A stretch of DNA of 64,000 bases from Prochlorococcus sp. MIT 1341 (GTDB lineage Bacteria; Cyanobacteriota; Cyanobacteriia; PCC-6307; Cyanobiaceae). Positions 23,340-33,171 of this stretch are shown piece after piece (the first letter of the stretch is position 1; each line of letters starts with the position of its first letter). The stretch covers positions 1,720,001-1,784,000 of the forward strand of contig NZ_CP139304.1 in NCBI RefSeq assembly GCF_034092415.1, given 5' to 3'. The notes beneath the pieces are model-generated. The model was given only the letters and a program-made list of their open reading frames with translations. It was not told where the DNA came from and did not search any database. The translations under genes were made by a program, and so were the position numbers.

Positions 23340-23426
23340 TTAATTAAATTCTGAACCCTATTTGGTTTTCTTTCATAAAAGAACCGACGGCTCTCTACAG
23401 TTCTTATCGGCAGTCTGTCTGTATTC

Positions 23427-25013
23427 ATGGCTAAGGTTCTTGTTTCTGACCCAATCGATTCTGCGGGAATTGATATTCTCAGCCAGGTTGCTCAAGTTGA
23501 TGAAAAAACTGGACTCTCAGTTGAGGAGCTAATAGAAATCATTGGTGCCTATGACGGTTTGATGATTCGCTCTGGTACTCAGGTGACTGCTGATGTGATT
23601 GAAGCGGCTGGACGATTACGAATCATTGGGCGTGCCGGAGTTGGTGTAGACAACGTGGATGTCCCAGCAGCTACACAACGGGGAGTCTTAGTGGTGAATT
23701 CTCCGGAGGGCAATACTATTGCAGCAGCAGAACATGCTTTGGCATTGCTTCTTTCTTTATCAAGACATGTCCCTCATGCTCATTCCAGAACAATGGCCGG
23801 AGCATGGGATCGAAAGAAGTATGTAGGTAATGAGTTATATAAAAAAAATCTCGGTGTAGTTGGGCTTGGCAAGATTGGTTCGCATGTTGCACGTGTAGCA
23901 AATGCAATGGGTATGGAAGTTCTTGCATATGACCCATTTATCTCCGCTGATCGTGCTCAACAAATGCAAGTGAGGCTTATATCGCTAGAAGATCTGTTCT
24001 CTCAAGCTGATTACATCAGCCTTCATTTGCCCAGAACTCCGGATACGGAAAATCTTGTTAATTCAACTTTGCTTGGAACAATGAAGCCCACTGCAAGGAT
24101 TGTTAATTGCGCTCGGGGAGGCATCGTTGATGAAAAGGCTTTGGCAGAGGCTGTTGAGAATGGCGTGATTGCAGGTGCTGCTCTAGATGTGTATGCCAAG
24201 GAGCCTTTGCCAGAAGGCTCCCCTCTGCGTGCAGTTAATGAACGTTTGATCCTCACCCCGCATTTGGGAGCATCTACTGCAGAGGCTCAGGAAAATGTTG
24301 CCATTGATGTTGCAGAGCAAATTCGAGATGTTTTGTTAGGTCTACCCGCACGAAGCGCGGTCAATATCCCAGGACTTAGTGCAGAGATTATGGAAAGGCT
24401 TAAACCTCATTTGCAGTTAGCTGAAACTCTAGGACTATTTGTTAGCCAACTTTCTGGAGGGCAAGTTGAGGAGCTTGAAGTTAGGCTGCAAGGCGAGTTT
24501 ACCCAGCATCCTTCACAGCCCCTTGTTGTTGCTACCTTAAAAGGTTTATTAACGACTGCGTTAGGGGAGCGTATTAATTACGTTAATGCTTCTTTAGAAG
24601 CAAAAACTCGTGGCATACATGTTTTGGAAGTTAAGGATGAAGCAATCAGAGATTTTGCAGGTGGTTCATTACAGTTAACCGCAAGAGGTGAGCAAGGGGG
24701 ACATAGTGTTACTGGCGCAGTTTTCGCTGATGGTGAGTTGCGCATAACAACTATTGATGAATTCCCTGTAAATGTTATTCCTAGCAGACACATGTTATTT
24801 ACCAGGCATAGAGATATGCCTGGGATTATTGGTCAGCTCGGATCATTGCTTGGAGAGCACAATGTGAATATTGCTTCAATGCAAGTTGGCCGTCGCATAG
24901 TTAGAGGTGATGCGGTTATGGTTTTGAGTATTGATGATCCAATCCCTACAGACCTTTTAAAGGCTATTCATTCCATTAAAGGGATACAACAGGCTTACCC
25001 AGTGACATTGTAA
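23427..25013 (+). CDS. serA: D-3-phosphoglycerate dehydrogenase
   Basis: Oxidises 3-phosphoglycerate to 3-phosphohydroxypyruvate, first step of serine synthesis, with NAD. The 528-aa protein is the long form: a catalytic and NAD domain (VVGLGKIGSHVARVANAMGM, about 148-167), the catalytic Arg in 'NCARGGIVDEKAL', and TPHLGAST with the catalytic His. An allosteric substrate-binding domain and a C-terminal ACT domain (about 455-528, 'HRDMPGIIGQLGSLLGEHNV') follow. Presence of ACT implies feedback inhibition by serine. It is 24 bp upstream of prmA and probably cotranscribed. Confidence 0.96.
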   Translation: MAKVLVSDPIDSAGIDILSQVAQVDEKTGLSVEELIEIIGAYDGLMIRSGTQVTADVIEAAGRLRIIGRAGVGVDNVDVPAATQRGVLVVNSPEGNTIAAAEHALALLLSLSRHVPHAHSRTMAGAWDRKKYVGNELYKKNLGVVGLGKIGSHVARVANAMGMEVLAYDPFISADRAQQMQVRLISLEDLFSQADYISLHLPRTPDTENLVNSTLLGTMKPTARIVNCARGGIVDEKALAEAVENGVIAGAALDVYAKEPLPEGSPLRAVNERLILTPHLGASTAEAQENVAIDVAEQIRDVLLGLPARSAVNIPGLSAEIMERLKPHLQLAETLGLFVSQLSGGQVEELEVRLQGEFTQHPSQPLVVATLKGLLTTALGERINYVNASLEAKTRGIHVLEVKDEAIRDFAGGSLQLTARGEQGGHSVTGAVFADGELRITTIDEFPVNVIPSRHMLFTRHRDMPGIIGQLGSLLGEHNVNIASMQVGRRIVRGDAVMVLSIDDPIPTDLLKAIHSIKGIQQAYPVTL

Positions 25014-25036
25014 ACAGGGAAAGACGACTTGTTTAA

Positions 25037-25942
25037 ATGGTAGAAGATTATGCTTGGTGGCGACTTTCAATTGTTTTTCCTCGCGAAGTTGAGGAATCTT
25101 TGATATGGAGGCTTCAGCAACTTTCTATAAATAACTATGCAATTCAGTCATTTATTTCCTCAAAATCAGATCCAAAACTTTTTATTTGGTTGCCTGAATT
25201 TGAATGGGAGGAAAAAGAGAGGAGTTTTTTGACAAGATCTTTGTGTGAGCTATCAGAGCCTTTTGACCGCAATTTTGGCAGCCCGGTTTGGGATCGCATA
25301 CAAAATGAAGACTGGAGCCAGACTTGGAAGATCCATTGGGAACCTGATCCTGTTGGCGAAAGTTTGCTGATTTTGCCGGCTTGGTTGAAAGTCCCAACTA
25401 TTTATTCTGATCGAATAGTTCTTCGCATCGATCCAGGAAGTGCCTTTGGTACAGGTAGTCACGCCACAACCCGACTTTGTTTAGAGGCTCTTGAGAGAGA
25501 AAATATTAACGGCATGAGAATTGCAGACCTTGGATGCGGAAGTGGAATATTGGGCTTAACGGCTTTGAAATTTGGAGCTAAGAGTCTTTTTGCCGTTGAT
25601 ATTGACTCCTTAGCAGTCAATGCGACCTTGAAAAATGCTTCTTTGAATGATTTTCAGGAGAACCTAATAGTTTCCAAGGGGTCTATTGAGGCCTTGGAAA
25701 CAAACCTGATGGGTGAACCAGCGGATTTGATGCTTTGTAACATCCTCGCTTCAGTTATTGAGGATCTTGCTCCCAAATTTGCACGAATCCTTAAGGACGA
25801 TGGAGTTGCATTATTAAGCGGCTTATTGGTAGAACAAGTTTCTGAGTTGAAAATGACTTTCCATCGCTTGGGATGGCAAGTTGTATCCCAGAAAAATCAA
25901 GGTAGTTGGGCACTTTTGGAGATCTCAAAGCGGAATTTTTAA
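25037..25942 (+). CDS. prmA: ribosomal protein L11 methyltransferase
   Basis: Methylates L11 on several lysines and the N-terminus. The 301-aa protein has an N-terminal substrate-recognition domain (about 1-85), a linker, and a class I SAM domain. The family motif is DPGSAFGTGSHATTRLCLEA, with 'IADLGCGSGILGLTALKFGA' as SAM loop and LCNILA as motif IV (N-I-L-A, in place of NPPY). Full length. Follows serA closely. Confidence 0.93.
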   Translation: MVEDYAWWRLSIVFPREVEESLIWRLQQLSINNYAIQSFISSKSDPKLFIWLPEFEWEEKERSFLTRSLCELSEPFDRNFGSPVWDRIQNEDWSQTWKIHWEPDPVGESLLILPAWLKVPTIYSDRIVLRIDPGSAFGTGSHATTRLCLEALERENINGMRIADLGCGSGILGLTALKFGAKSLFAVDIDSLAVNATLKNASLNDFQENLIVSKGSIEALETNLMGEPADLMLCNILASVIEDLAPKFARILKDDGVALLSGLLVEQVSELKMTFHRLGWQVVSQKNQGSWALLEISKRNF

Positions 25943-26103
25943 TCCAAAAAAGGCATAAGTTTTTCTTATGCTACTTTCGGTTTTCATTGGCCTTGGATGT
26001 GGGGCACGGTATATACCCCTTTTATGGACCTTTGCCGATGTAAGAAGGGTGCATCCAGGTGTGATTTTTTTTACTCTGGTTTTCTCTGCGCTCCCAATTT
26101 TTC

Positions 26104-26403
26104 ATGGCTTCTTACAAAGTCACCCTCCAAAACCAGAGCGAGGGTTTGAACAAGACCATTGAGGTCCCTGACGATCAGTACATTCTTGATGCCGCTGAAG
26201 AGCAAGGCATTGATCTTCCTTATTCATGTAGAGCAGGAGCATGCTCTACATGCGCAGGGAAAATCACTGCCGGTTCTGTGGATCAGTCAGACCAAAGCTT
26301 CCTTGATGATGACCAGCTTGAGGCTGGATTCGTTCTCACATGTGTTGCTTACCCAACTTCTGACTGCACAATTACCACTCATGCAGAGGAAGAGCTTTAC
26401 TGA
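26104..26403 (+). CDS. petF: plant-type [2Fe-2S] ferredoxin
   Basis: Photosynthetic ferredoxin, which carries electrons from photosystem I to FNR, nitrite/sulphite reductases and others. The 99-aa protein has the cluster loop [15 protein letters not shown] with Cys42, Cys47, Cys50 and the fourth ligand Cys80 (LTCVAYP). The acidic C-terminus (HAEEELY) is the usual partner-docking end. A strong terminator follows. Length and all ligands are standard. Confidence 0.95.
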   Translation: MASYKVTLQNQSEGLNKTIEVPDDQYILDAAEEQGIDLPYSCRAGACSTCAGKITAGSVDQSDQSFLDDDQLEAGFVLTCVAYPTSDCTITTHAEEELY

Positions 26404-26454
26404 ATTAGACTTTGTTTATTAGTTAAGCGTTTCCTTGCTATTAGGTCTTTCATC

Positions 26455-26480
26455 AGCCACCCTCGGAGGGTGGCTTTTTT
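26455..26480 (+). terminator. rho-independent terminator of petF
   Basis: AGCCACCCT, CGG, AGGGTGGCT then a run of T: 9-bp stem with 3-nt loop, about 50 bp after the petF stop. Confidence 0.9.
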
Positions 26481-26508
26481 GTCACTCTAAATTTGTTTAT
26501 TTTTCAGC

Positions 26509-26895
26509 TTGATTGTGGGTTTAGCTTCCCAAAATTTTTCAGAGGAAGATGTTCTGTTGGAACATGGCACTATTCATGAAAGTCCTGGCGGCCAATACAG
26601 CTTTCGCGTAGTAGGTCCATGTTGTCGTTTGTTTGACAGAGAGGAACTCCCTTGGCCTTGTTCCCGATTGGCATGGAAAAGTAAGGAACCCAGCTGGAAA
26701 CGTGTTGGCTGTCGTTTTGTCCCTGACATAGCTACTCGACGCTGCCCGTCATATTCAGTTGAGCTTTTGCAGCCAGGATCAAGACCTGTTCCAACTCTTT
26801 TGACTTTGTTCTCAAATCGCTTCACACCAGCAATGCAGGAGTGGTGGTATAGCAGGCATCCACGTTCTAAGGATGAATCAAACTTTTCTCCGTAA
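26509..26895 (+). CDS. conserved picocyanobacterial hypothetical protein (128 aa)
   Basis: A soluble protein with many Arg, Trp and Pro, for example 'SFRVVGPCCRLFDREELPWP', AWKSKEPSWKRVGCRFVPDI and 'MQEWWYSRHPRS'. It includes two or three conserved-looking cysteines. The start is TTG 26509 or GTG 26515; no ATG is available in range. It is convergent with the pentapeptide protein, with a 22-bp perfect inverted repeat between them. Confidence 0.6.
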   Translation: MIVGLASQNFSEEDVLLEHGTIHESPGGQYSFRVVGPCCRLFDREELPWPCSRLAWKSKEPSWKRVGCRFVPDIATRRCPSYSVELLQPGSRPVPTLLTLFSNRFTPAMQEWWYSRHPRSKDESNFSP

Positions 26896-26912
26896 TTACT
26901 AGTTTGTTAACA

Positions 26913-26958
26913 CCAAAAGCTTGCATGGTGGAAAAATTTCCACCATGCAAGCTTTTGG
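26913..26958. terminator. 22-bp perfect inverted repeat, bidirectional terminator
   Basis: Arms 26913-26934 and 26937-26958 are perfectly complementary with a 2-bp centre. The arm reads CCAAAAGCTTGCATGGTGG then AAA; A and T runs lie next to the loop, not outside. It sits between two convergent genes, so it should stop transcription both ways. Confidence 0.75.
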
Positions 26959-26981
26959 GATTTGAGGTTGGTTTCAGTTTT

Positions 26982-27536
26982 TTAGCCAACCCCAGGGTTG
27001 AATTTGTTTTCTACTTCAGATGAGGGTACATAACTCTCAGTGACAGAGCTGCACTGCAAACTATCAAAGGTTTTGCCACTGGCTCTTTGGCAGAGAGCTT
27101 TTTGTTGATCTAAGTCCAGCACTGCATCACTGAAGTCAGCGCCATCAATAACTGCTCCATTGAAAAAGCTTTTCAATAGATCAGCACCAGTGAAATTGGC
27201 TTCTGATAAATCAGCGTTGTCGAACCTGGTTGCATATGCAATTACGTTCTGGAGGTTTGCTCCACTGAGATTTGCATTTTGCAGGTTGGATACGCTGAAG
27301 AAAGAACCACTTAAATTAGCTTCGCTTAAGTCCCTCCCAGAAAGGTCGTATTTCACATACTCCGTGTTCTGTAGGTTTTGACCACGAAGGCTTGTATCGA
27401 GTACATCAACTGAGGAAGGATCACTTGGGTAAAGAGCTCCTACGGACATCGGGCTGATGCTGAGGCCAACTAGGACTGGCACCAGTATTAGGAGTTTTGC
27501 AAGTGAGCGTTGAAAGAAGGAAATTAGAGATGCCAT
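26982..27536 (-). CDS. lumenal pentapeptide-repeat protein
   Basis: A 184-aa exported protein. The start was set at ATG 27536, because the longer frame would overlap rnz and add a non-signal stretch. The signal peptide (SLAKLLILVPVLVGLSISPM) ends near VGA. The mature part has about ten A(N/D)LSx pentapeptides (LSGRDLSEANLSGSFF..., ANLSGANLQ, ADLSEANFTGADL), forming a right-handed beta helix, and ends with ALCQRASG, as in cyanobacterial thylakoid-lumen pentapeptide proteins. Function of that group is unknown. Confidence 0.82.
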   Translation of the reverse strand: MASLISFFQRSLAKLLILVPVLVGLSISPMSVGALYPSDPSSVDVLDTSLRGQNLQNTEYVKYDLSGRDLSEANLSGSFFSVSNLQNANLSGANLQNVIAYATRFDNADLSEANFTGADLLKSFFNGAVIDGADFSDAVLDLDQQKALCQRASGKTFDSLQCSSVTESYVPSSEVENKFNPGVG

Positions 27537-27610
27537 TGAGGACGACAGGAACTGACCGAAAACCGCACGCACACATTCTTTCACGACGTGGGATGACCGC
27601 TCACTAGGAA

Positions 27611-28567
27611 TCACGAACTGTTGCAGCGAGCTTTGACGTCAATTTGCAAAAAGTCCTTTGCTAAGAGGGTATTTGGGAAAATTGCTTGTGCTTCTTTTAA
27701 TAGTTCATTAGGTGTAATTGCATTTCCTGGTGCATATCTAGGGCTTAGATGAGTGAGAATAAGTTGCTTTACTCCGGCTTCTGCAGCTGTTTGAGCAGCC
27801 ATGGTACTTGTGGAATGTTTCCGTTTATAAGCCAGTTCAGCATCGCAATGGGCATAGGTTGCTTCGTGAATTAGGAGGTCTGCTCCTTCTGCTAGCTCAA
27901 TTGCTTTTGTAGAGAAAAGTGTGTCTGTGCAGTAAACAAGGCTTACTCCAGGACGGGTTGGGCCACATAGAGCATTTCCTTTAATAATTCGACCATCCTC
28001 GAGGATGACTTCCTCTCCTCTCTTTAGCGCTGCATATATTGGCCCTGGTGGTATGGCCAGCTCTTTTGCTCGGTTTACATTAAAACGCCCAGGTTTATCT
28101 TTTTCCTGCACTCTGTATGCGTAAGCAGGCACTCGATGAGTGAGTGGAATGCAAGTAACCAGGATTTCATTATCTTCAAACAGAGTTTTTTGTTTTTCTG
28201 CTGCTTCTCGAACTTTATGTATTTCTAAGGGGTAACTAATCCTGCTTGAGCTGCTTTCAAGTACTGCATCAAGATAATTTTTCAGTGGGTCAGGGCCATA
28301 TAGCTCTACTCCAGAACTATTTCCAGCGAGCCCTAGGCTTGCTAGGAGGCCTGGTAATCCAAAAACATGATCACCATGCATATGGGTTAGAAAGACTCTT
28401 CTGAGTTGAGATAGTCGAAGTTCACTTCTAAGAAATTGGTGTTGAGTCCCTTCGCCACAGTCAAAAAGCCATAACTCAGAACGCTGCTCAAGTCGCAGTG
28501 CAACTGATGAGACATTCCGGGCCCTTGTAGGGACTCCAGAGCTAGTGCCGAGGAATGTGACCTGCAA
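27611..28567 (-). CDS. rnz: ribonuclease Z
   Basis: Endonuclease that matures tRNA 3' ends, a fit for a genome whose tRNA genes lack CCA. The 318-aa protein is a metallo-beta-lactamase fold: [14 protein letters not shown] start, [11 protein letters not shown] with the HxHxDH metal motif at 62-67, 'LIHEATY', and the family PxxxRN/DCGEGTQ element. Length is that of the short RNase Z form. Confidence 0.95.
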   Translation of the reverse strand: MQVTFLGTSSGVPTRARNVSSVALRLEQRSELWLFDCGEGTQHQFLRSELRLSQLRRVFLTHMHGDHVFGLPGLLASLGLAGNSSGVELYGPDPLKNYLDAVLESSSSRISYPLEIHKVREAAEKQKTLFEDNEILVTCIPLTHRVPAYAYRVQEKDKPGRFNVNRAKELAIPPGPIYAALKRGEEVILEDGRIIKGNALCGPTRPGVSLVYCTDTLFSTKAIELAEGADLLIHEATYAHCDAELAYKRKHSTSTMAAQTAAEAGVKQLILTHLSPRYAPGNAITPNELLKEAQAIFPNTLLAKDFLQIDVKARCNSS

Positions 28568-28668
28568 GGCCTTGTTGATTAGATGTTCATGCTGACATGT
28601 AACAGATTAAAAGACTGGCTTTGCGCTCCTTAAATGGGCACACTGGGATTCTTCTTAAAGAATTTTTT

Positions 28669-30102
28669 GTGGTTCGGCATCTGCCGGTTCTGTTTTTTTT
28701 GTTTATAGGTGGATTGGGTTCACTAGTCATTCCTGTCCAGATAGCTTTTGCTGCTCAAGAGCCAATAATGCGTGTCTTACTTGATCAAGCAAAAAATTTG
28801 AGATTTAGAGCGGATAGGGATATTCCATTGCTAATAGAAGGAATTTCTTCTGGTGAAAGGCAAGCTGTTTCATTGACTTTGAGAAGACGGTCTGGTCGAC
28901 TTGAAGCGATTTTTCCAGGTTCTTCTAGAAAGTCTTTGAGATTTGGTGACCAGTCAGTTATTTCGATTAGGACTAATGACCCAAGAGGGGTGTGGTTCGG
29001 CAATCGACGTTATAAGGGGGCTTTGAGGATTATTTTAAAAAATGGTCTTTTAACTGTAGTGAATCATGTAGGAATCGAGAGCTACTTAGCAAGTGTTATT
29101 GGTAGTGAAATGCCTAAATCTTGGCCGATGAATGCTTTGCAAGCGCAAGCTATTGCTGCAAGGACATATGCATTAAAAAGGTATTCAAATAAAAACTTTT
29201 TTGATGTGCAAGCTACTATGTCAGATCAGGTATATCTTGGGGTTGAGGCTGAGACGAAAAGCACTAGAGAGGCAGCAGAAACAACTCGAACATTAGTTTT
29301 GGCTCATAAGGGAAAGCTTATAAATGCAGTCTTTCATAGTAGTTCTGGAGGAGTAACAGAATCAAGTGGTGATGTTTGGCGAGAACAGTTACCTTATTTA
29401 ATTAGCGTAAAAGATTTTGATGATAATAGTCCTTCTAGGAAATGGTCAATGGCATTTACTCCAAGGTATTTGCGCCGTGCTTTTCATGAGGTTAATGGCC
29501 TAAAGACTATCAGGGTTCAGAGTCAAAGTTTAACAGGAAGAGTCAAAAAGGTTTTGGTTATTGGTCCGATGGGCACAATCTCAATAACTGGTCAAGAGCT
29601 TCGTCGACGCCTAGGACTTAAGAGCACATTTGTTAGTTTTGAAATGCTTGACTCCAAGCCTCAAAAGCATGATCTTTTGGATGTACTTTCAAATTCTCAA
29701 GTGGATCCGAAGCGAGCTTTCAGAACTTATGCTCCACAGCAAAATCTTGAGAAACCAATGTATTCAATTAACTCACAAGCAAGTATAAATAACTTGGATA
29801 GCTCTCGTTTTGATGGCCAAAAAGATTTTGATTCCTTGTCCCAGCCACCTTCACTTCCACCGTTAGGGGCACCTCCACTCTCACCCCCATCGCTATTTAC
29901 ATCACCACCTTCATTGTTGCCCAAAATAGATGTCTCAACTAATAGACCTTTCTTGTATGTTCGTGGATTAGGTGCTGGACATGGTGTTGGAATGAGTCAA
30001 TGGGGGGCCTATGGCTTGGCCAATAGAGGATTAACTTATAGACAAATTCTCAAGCACTACTACACAGGGGTTCAAGTGATTCCTTATAGACGAATTAGGT
30101 AG
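28669..30102 (+). CDS. SpoIID/LytB-domain secreted protein
   Basis: A cell-wall-active protein related to SpoIID (in Bacillus, a lytic transglycosylase on denuded glycan). Begins with a signal peptide (LPVLFFLFIGGLGSLVIPV...AFA). The SpoIID domain covers about residues 100-300 ('GIESYLASVIGSEMPKSWPM', QAQAIAARTYAL, 'AVFHSSSGGVTESSGDVW'), with a proline-rich linker, and the C-terminal part of the signature 'GLGAGHGVGMSQWGAYGLAN'. The proline-rich insert (about residues 390-420) interrupts the domain. Start is uncertain: GTG 28669 gives a better signal peptide, while TTG 28621 adds 16 residues. Confidence 0.82.
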   Translation: MVRHLPVLFFLFIGGLGSLVIPVQIAFAAQEPIMRVLLDQAKNLRFRADRDIPLLIEGISSGERQAVSLTLRRRSGRLEAIFPGSSRKSLRFGDQSVISIRTNDPRGVWFGNRRYKGALRIILKNGLLTVVNHVGIESYLASVIGSEMPKSWPMNALQAQAIAARTYALKRYSNKNFFDVQATMSDQVYLGVEAETKSTREAAETTRTLVLAHKGKLINAVFHSSSGGVTESSGDVWREQLPYLISVKDFDDNSPSRKWSMAFTPRYLRRAFHEVNGLKTIRVQSQSLTGRVKKVLVIGPMGTISITGQELRRRLGLKSTFVSFEMLDSKPQKHDLLDVLSNSQVDPKRAFRTYAPQQNLEKPMYSINSQASINNLDSSRFDGQKDFDSLSQPPSLPPLGAPPLSPPSLFTSPPSLLPKIDVSTNRPFLYVRGLGAGHGVGMSQWGAYGLANRGLTYRQILKHYYTGVQVIPYRRIR

Positions 30103-30177
30103 TATTCTTCAATAAGTTTGATTTAATGCACAAATAAAAATCATGGTAAATCTTTTTTGAGACTTGTTTCGATTGAA

Positions 30178-30969
30178 ATGCAGAAATCCAAATACGAAAA
30201 AGCTGCCTGGCCCTACGTGGCCCATGTTAGTAAAGATGAAACCTCTTTGATTTACGAGCTTATTAATCTTTTAGAGAAGAAATTGAGATTAAGGGTTTCC
30301 TCCTCTAACCAGAAGCCAATAGGTCTTGCCACAGGAAGAACTATGCAGCCTATCTATAAACAATTGGTTTCTCGTTTGAGCTCATGGAAGCAGTCAGATC
30401 TTGAGGCTCTGAGAAGTGGTTGGTGTAGTTTTAATCTTGATGAATATGTAGGCTTAGAAAAAAGCCATCCTAATAGCTTTAGTTCATTTATGAGAAGAAA
30501 TTTGGCTGAGCCTTTAGGTTTTGATCAGTCCAAGGTTCATTTGCCAAATGGAATGTCTAAAGATTTGATTTTGGAAGCAAATAACTATTCTCGTTTGTTG
30601 AAATCCTCAGGTGGGATAGGACTGCAATTATTAGGTCTTGGAGTCAATGGGCATATTGGATTCAATGAACCACCATGCGATATTGCTAGTGGTTGTCATT
30701 TGGTTACTCTTTCAGCTTCCACAAGACAGCAGAATGTAAAGGATTTTTCAGGTGGGATTACTTCTGTTCCTTTAAAAGCAATCACTTTAGGTATATCAGA
30801 TATCCTCTCCTCGCAAGAGATCCATCTGGTTGTTACTGGAGAACATAAAGCAGAGATATTAAGAACCTTGCTTCACTCCGAGCCCATAGGTGAGATCCCT
30901 GCTAGCTGGTTAAAAGTTCACAATAATGTTCACTTGTGGGCTGATAAATCTGCTATGGATTACCCTTAG
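30178..30969 (+). CDS. nagB: glucosamine-6-phosphate deaminase-like sugar isomerase
   Basis: NagB family. Converts glucosamine-6-phosphate to fructose-6-phosphate plus ammonia, though 6-phosphogluconolactonase-like chemistry is possible in this superfamily. Evidence: GLATGRTMQPIY (phosphate loop), FNLDEYVGL (catalytic Asp), LLGLGVNGHIGFNEP with the catalytic His, and 'TSVPLKAITLGISDILSS'. About 263 aa, full length. ATG 30178 was taken over TTG 30157. Stands alone between spoIID-like and convergent truB. Confidence 0.82.
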   Translation: MQKSKYEKAAWPYVAHVSKDETSLIYELINLLEKKLRLRVSSSNQKPIGLATGRTMQPIYKQLVSRLSSWKQSDLEALRSGWCSFNLDEYVGLEKSHPNSFSSFMRRNLAEPLGFDQSKVHLPNGMSKDLILEANNYSRLLKSSGGIGLQLLGLGVNGHIGFNEPPCDIASGCHLVTLSASTRQQNVKDFSGGITSVPLKAITLGISDILSSQEIHLVVTGEHKAEILRTLLHSEPIGEIPASWLKVHNNVHLWADKSAMDYP

Positions 30970-31019
30970 GAATTGGGTCAGTGATAATTCATTAAATCCG
31001 ACTGAATTTTGATCCAGGA

Positions 31020-31946
31020 TTATTTGGCGTTGAAAACTATTTTTGGTTTAAGTATGGCTGATTCTTCTAATATTCCTATCCCAATAACATCATTCATGGG
31101 ATCAAGAACAATGATTGATGAGCTCTTGCCTTGATTGAGACTGTCTTGTTTTGGGGCCTCTTCTACTTGTCTTTTTGTAGTAGAAGTTTCTCTTCCATTC
31201 ATCCAATCATTATTTTGCTCTCTAGTTAACTTGACCCGTTGCATATGGCCGAATAACTCGATTGGTGGAATTAACTTTTTATGCAATTCTGTTAATAAAT
31301 CTCCTTTCTCTGGGAGCTCAATTGATTGCGATATATGTAATCCTAATGCTTGTATTCGTTGAAGTCTTGATAGGCAACCATGACATTGGATGAGTTCTCC
31401 TAGGTCTCTTGCAAGGGAACGAATGTATGTACCGGATGAACAATGTATGAATACTTCTAGAAGCCCTTTCTCTTGGCTCCAGTTGATTAGGTTTAATGAA
31501 TGGATAGTTACATCTCTTGCACTTAGCTCCATATATTTACCTGATCTTGCTATTTCATGAGCACGTTTACCTTCTATATGAACGCTTGAGAATTGAGGCG
31601 GTTTTTGCTGGATTGAACCACAAAAATTATTTAAATATTTCTCTAACAGCTCACTGTCCAATATAGGCCAATCTGTTTGGTCTATAAGCTCTCCACTCAT
31701 GTCATCAGTTGTTGTTTTTCTTCCTAATTGAATTTCCCCTTGATAAGTTTTCTCTCCTGGTAAGTAGGGAAGAAGCCTAGTTGCTTTACCTACAGCTATT
31801 GGAAGAACACCTGTTACTTCTGGATCGAGTGTTCCTCCATGGCCAACACGCTTAATTCCCAAAATATGCCTTATGCGACTTACGCATCCATGAGATGTTA
31901 TGCCTGTTGGCTTGTTAATGTTTAGAAAACCGAAAGGCTCTTTCAA
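31020..31946 (-). CDS. truB: tRNA pseudouridine-55 synthase
   Basis: Makes pseudouridine 55 in the T loop of tRNAs. The 308-aa protein opens FGFLNINKPTGITSHGCV and has the catalytic motif GHGGTLDPEVTGVLPIAVG with Asp41, then KTYQGEIQLGRKTTTDD and 'CSSGTYIRSLARDLGE'. The C-terminal extension (about residues 240-308) is low in conservation. It is convergent with nagB and divergent from a methyltransferase. Confidence 0.95.
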   Translation of the reverse strand: MKEPFGFLNINKPTGITSHGCVSRIRHILGIKRVGHGGTLDPEVTGVLPIAVGKATRLLPYLPGEKTYQGEIQLGRKTTTDDMSGELIDQTDWPILDSELLEKYLNNFCGSIQQKPPQFSSVHIEGKRAHEIARSGKYMELSARDVTIHSLNLINWSQEKGLLEVFIHCSSGTYIRSLARDLGELIQCHGCLSRLQRIQALGLHISQSIELPEKGDLLTELHKKLIPPIELFGHMQRVKLTREQNNDWMNGRETSTTKRQVEEAPKQDSLNQGKSSSIIVLDPMNDVIGIGILEESAILKPKIVFNAK

Positions 31947-32035
31947 TTTGTGTCTCCTTCTTGTTGGTGGAACTAGTTTTTTACTCGCATTACTCTTAAT
32001 TACATTCTAAGTTGTTTATAAGTTGGATTAGATTC

Positions 32036-32791
32036 ATGAATAAGCCTTTTGAAGAGGTTGATTCTGACCTTAGAGAATTCTTGAAAACTGGCTTAGATCT
32101 CAAATTACATTTAGCTAAATACCTGAAGACAACTATAAATGATATAAATAATCTTTTGCCTAAAGGTTCAGAGGAATTAGCAGCTCTGCACCCTAAAACT
32201 TCAGAATTAACAGATCCCACTAGTTTTTATGAGGAGGGTGTGGGCACAGCGCATTTGTTGGATCTGGCTTCATGGCATTTAGGGAGTGCAGAATACATAG
32301 CTGACACCTTGAAACTCTTAAAGATGTTCTCTCGAGGGAATGTCCTGGATTTTGGCGGAGGGATTGGCACGCATGCCTTATTTGCTGCCGCTTTGGATCA
32401 AGTTGACCATGTCTGCTTTGTGGACATAAACCCTCAAAACCGATCCTTTGTAGAGCAACGAGCGAAAGCACTCGCATTAGATAGCAAGATCTCTTTCCAT
32501 AGAGATTTAAATAGCACAGGAAACGTTTGCTTTGATTTTGTTGTCTGTTTAGATGTGCTTGAACATTTGCCAGATCCATCTAGTCAGTTGCTTTCCTTTT
32601 TAGAGCGCATGAATACAGGTTCTATAGCGTTACTTAATTGGTATTTCTTTAAGGGATTTAGTGGGGAATATCCATTTCACTTTGACGACGAAGAGTTGAT
32701 TGAAGGATTCTTCAATACTCTTCAGAAGAATTTTCTAGAGGTTTTTCACCCGCTACTAATTACAGCACGTACTTATAAACCCTTAATTTAG
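32036..32791 (+). CDS. class I SAM-dependent methyltransferase
   Basis: A 251-aa protein starting MNKPFEEVDSDL. A helical N-terminal part (about 1-95) precedes a SAM domain with VLDFGGGIGTHALFAAALD (motif I), VCFVDIN (motif II) and FDFVVCLDVLEHLPDP (motif IV, with 'DVLEH'). It then has a region rich in Phe (NWYFFKGFSGEYPFHFDDEE, cut), suggesting a bulky or lipid-like substrate. Substrate unknown. TTG 32012 was rejected as start. Confidence 0.8.
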   Translation: MNKPFEEVDSDLREFLKTGLDLKLHLAKYLKTTINDINNLLPKGSEELAALHPKTSELTDPTSFYEEGVGTAHLLDLASWHLGSAEYIADTLKLLKMFSRGNVLDFGGGIGTHALFAAALDQVDHVCFVDINPQNRSFVEQRAKALALDSKISFHRDLNSTGNVCFDFVVCLDVLEHLPDPSSQLLSFLERMNTGSIALLNWYFFKGFSGEYPFHFDDEELIEGFFNTLQKNFLEVFHPLLITARTYKPLI

Positions 32792-32864
32792 CAACAGCAC
32801 ATTATTGGATTAGAGAAAGTAAATCAAACAAAAACTTTTAAGCCTTCAAAAAATATTTTGGCCT

Positions 32865-33131
32865 TTAGCCGGCTGTGGCAATGTTTATTCTTTTTCTGTT
32901 GCGAAGCCCACGTTTAATGGTTTCAAAATTAACCACACCATCAGTAAGAGCGAACAAGGTGTCGTCTTTCCCTTTCCCTACATTTATCCCTGGCAGGACT
33001 GAGGTTCCACGCTGGCGGATCAGGATTGAACCAGCAGTAACTGATTCTCCACCAAAAGCTTTTACACCAAGACGTTTTGAATTTGAGTCTCTTCCATTAC
33101 GGGTAGAGCCAGTTCCTTTTTTATGAGCCAT
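32865..33131 (-). CDS. rpmA: 50S ribosomal protein L27
   Basis: The 88-aa protein begins [20 protein letters not shown] and contains [20 protein letters not shown] with the standard L27 body. It lies at the subunit interface near the peptidyl-transferase centre. Cotranscribed with rplU, 40 bp upstream. Confidence 0.97.
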   Translation of the reverse strand: MAHKKGTGSTRNGRDSNSKRLGVKAFGGESVTAGSILIRQRGTSVLPGINVGKGKDDTLFALTDGVVNFETIKRGLRNRKRINIATAG

Positions 33132-33171
33132 GTGATTAAAGAGGTAGGGTTTAGGTTTAGAAGGGAAGGAG

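Noticed and set aside
25968-26162. 64-aa frame over the start of petF
   Set aside because: It overlaps the well-supported ferredoxin in another frame; hydrophobic part is from the promoter region.
27537-27614. Longer start of the pentapeptide protein
   Set aside because: Would overlap rnz and place a hydrophilic stretch before the signal peptide.
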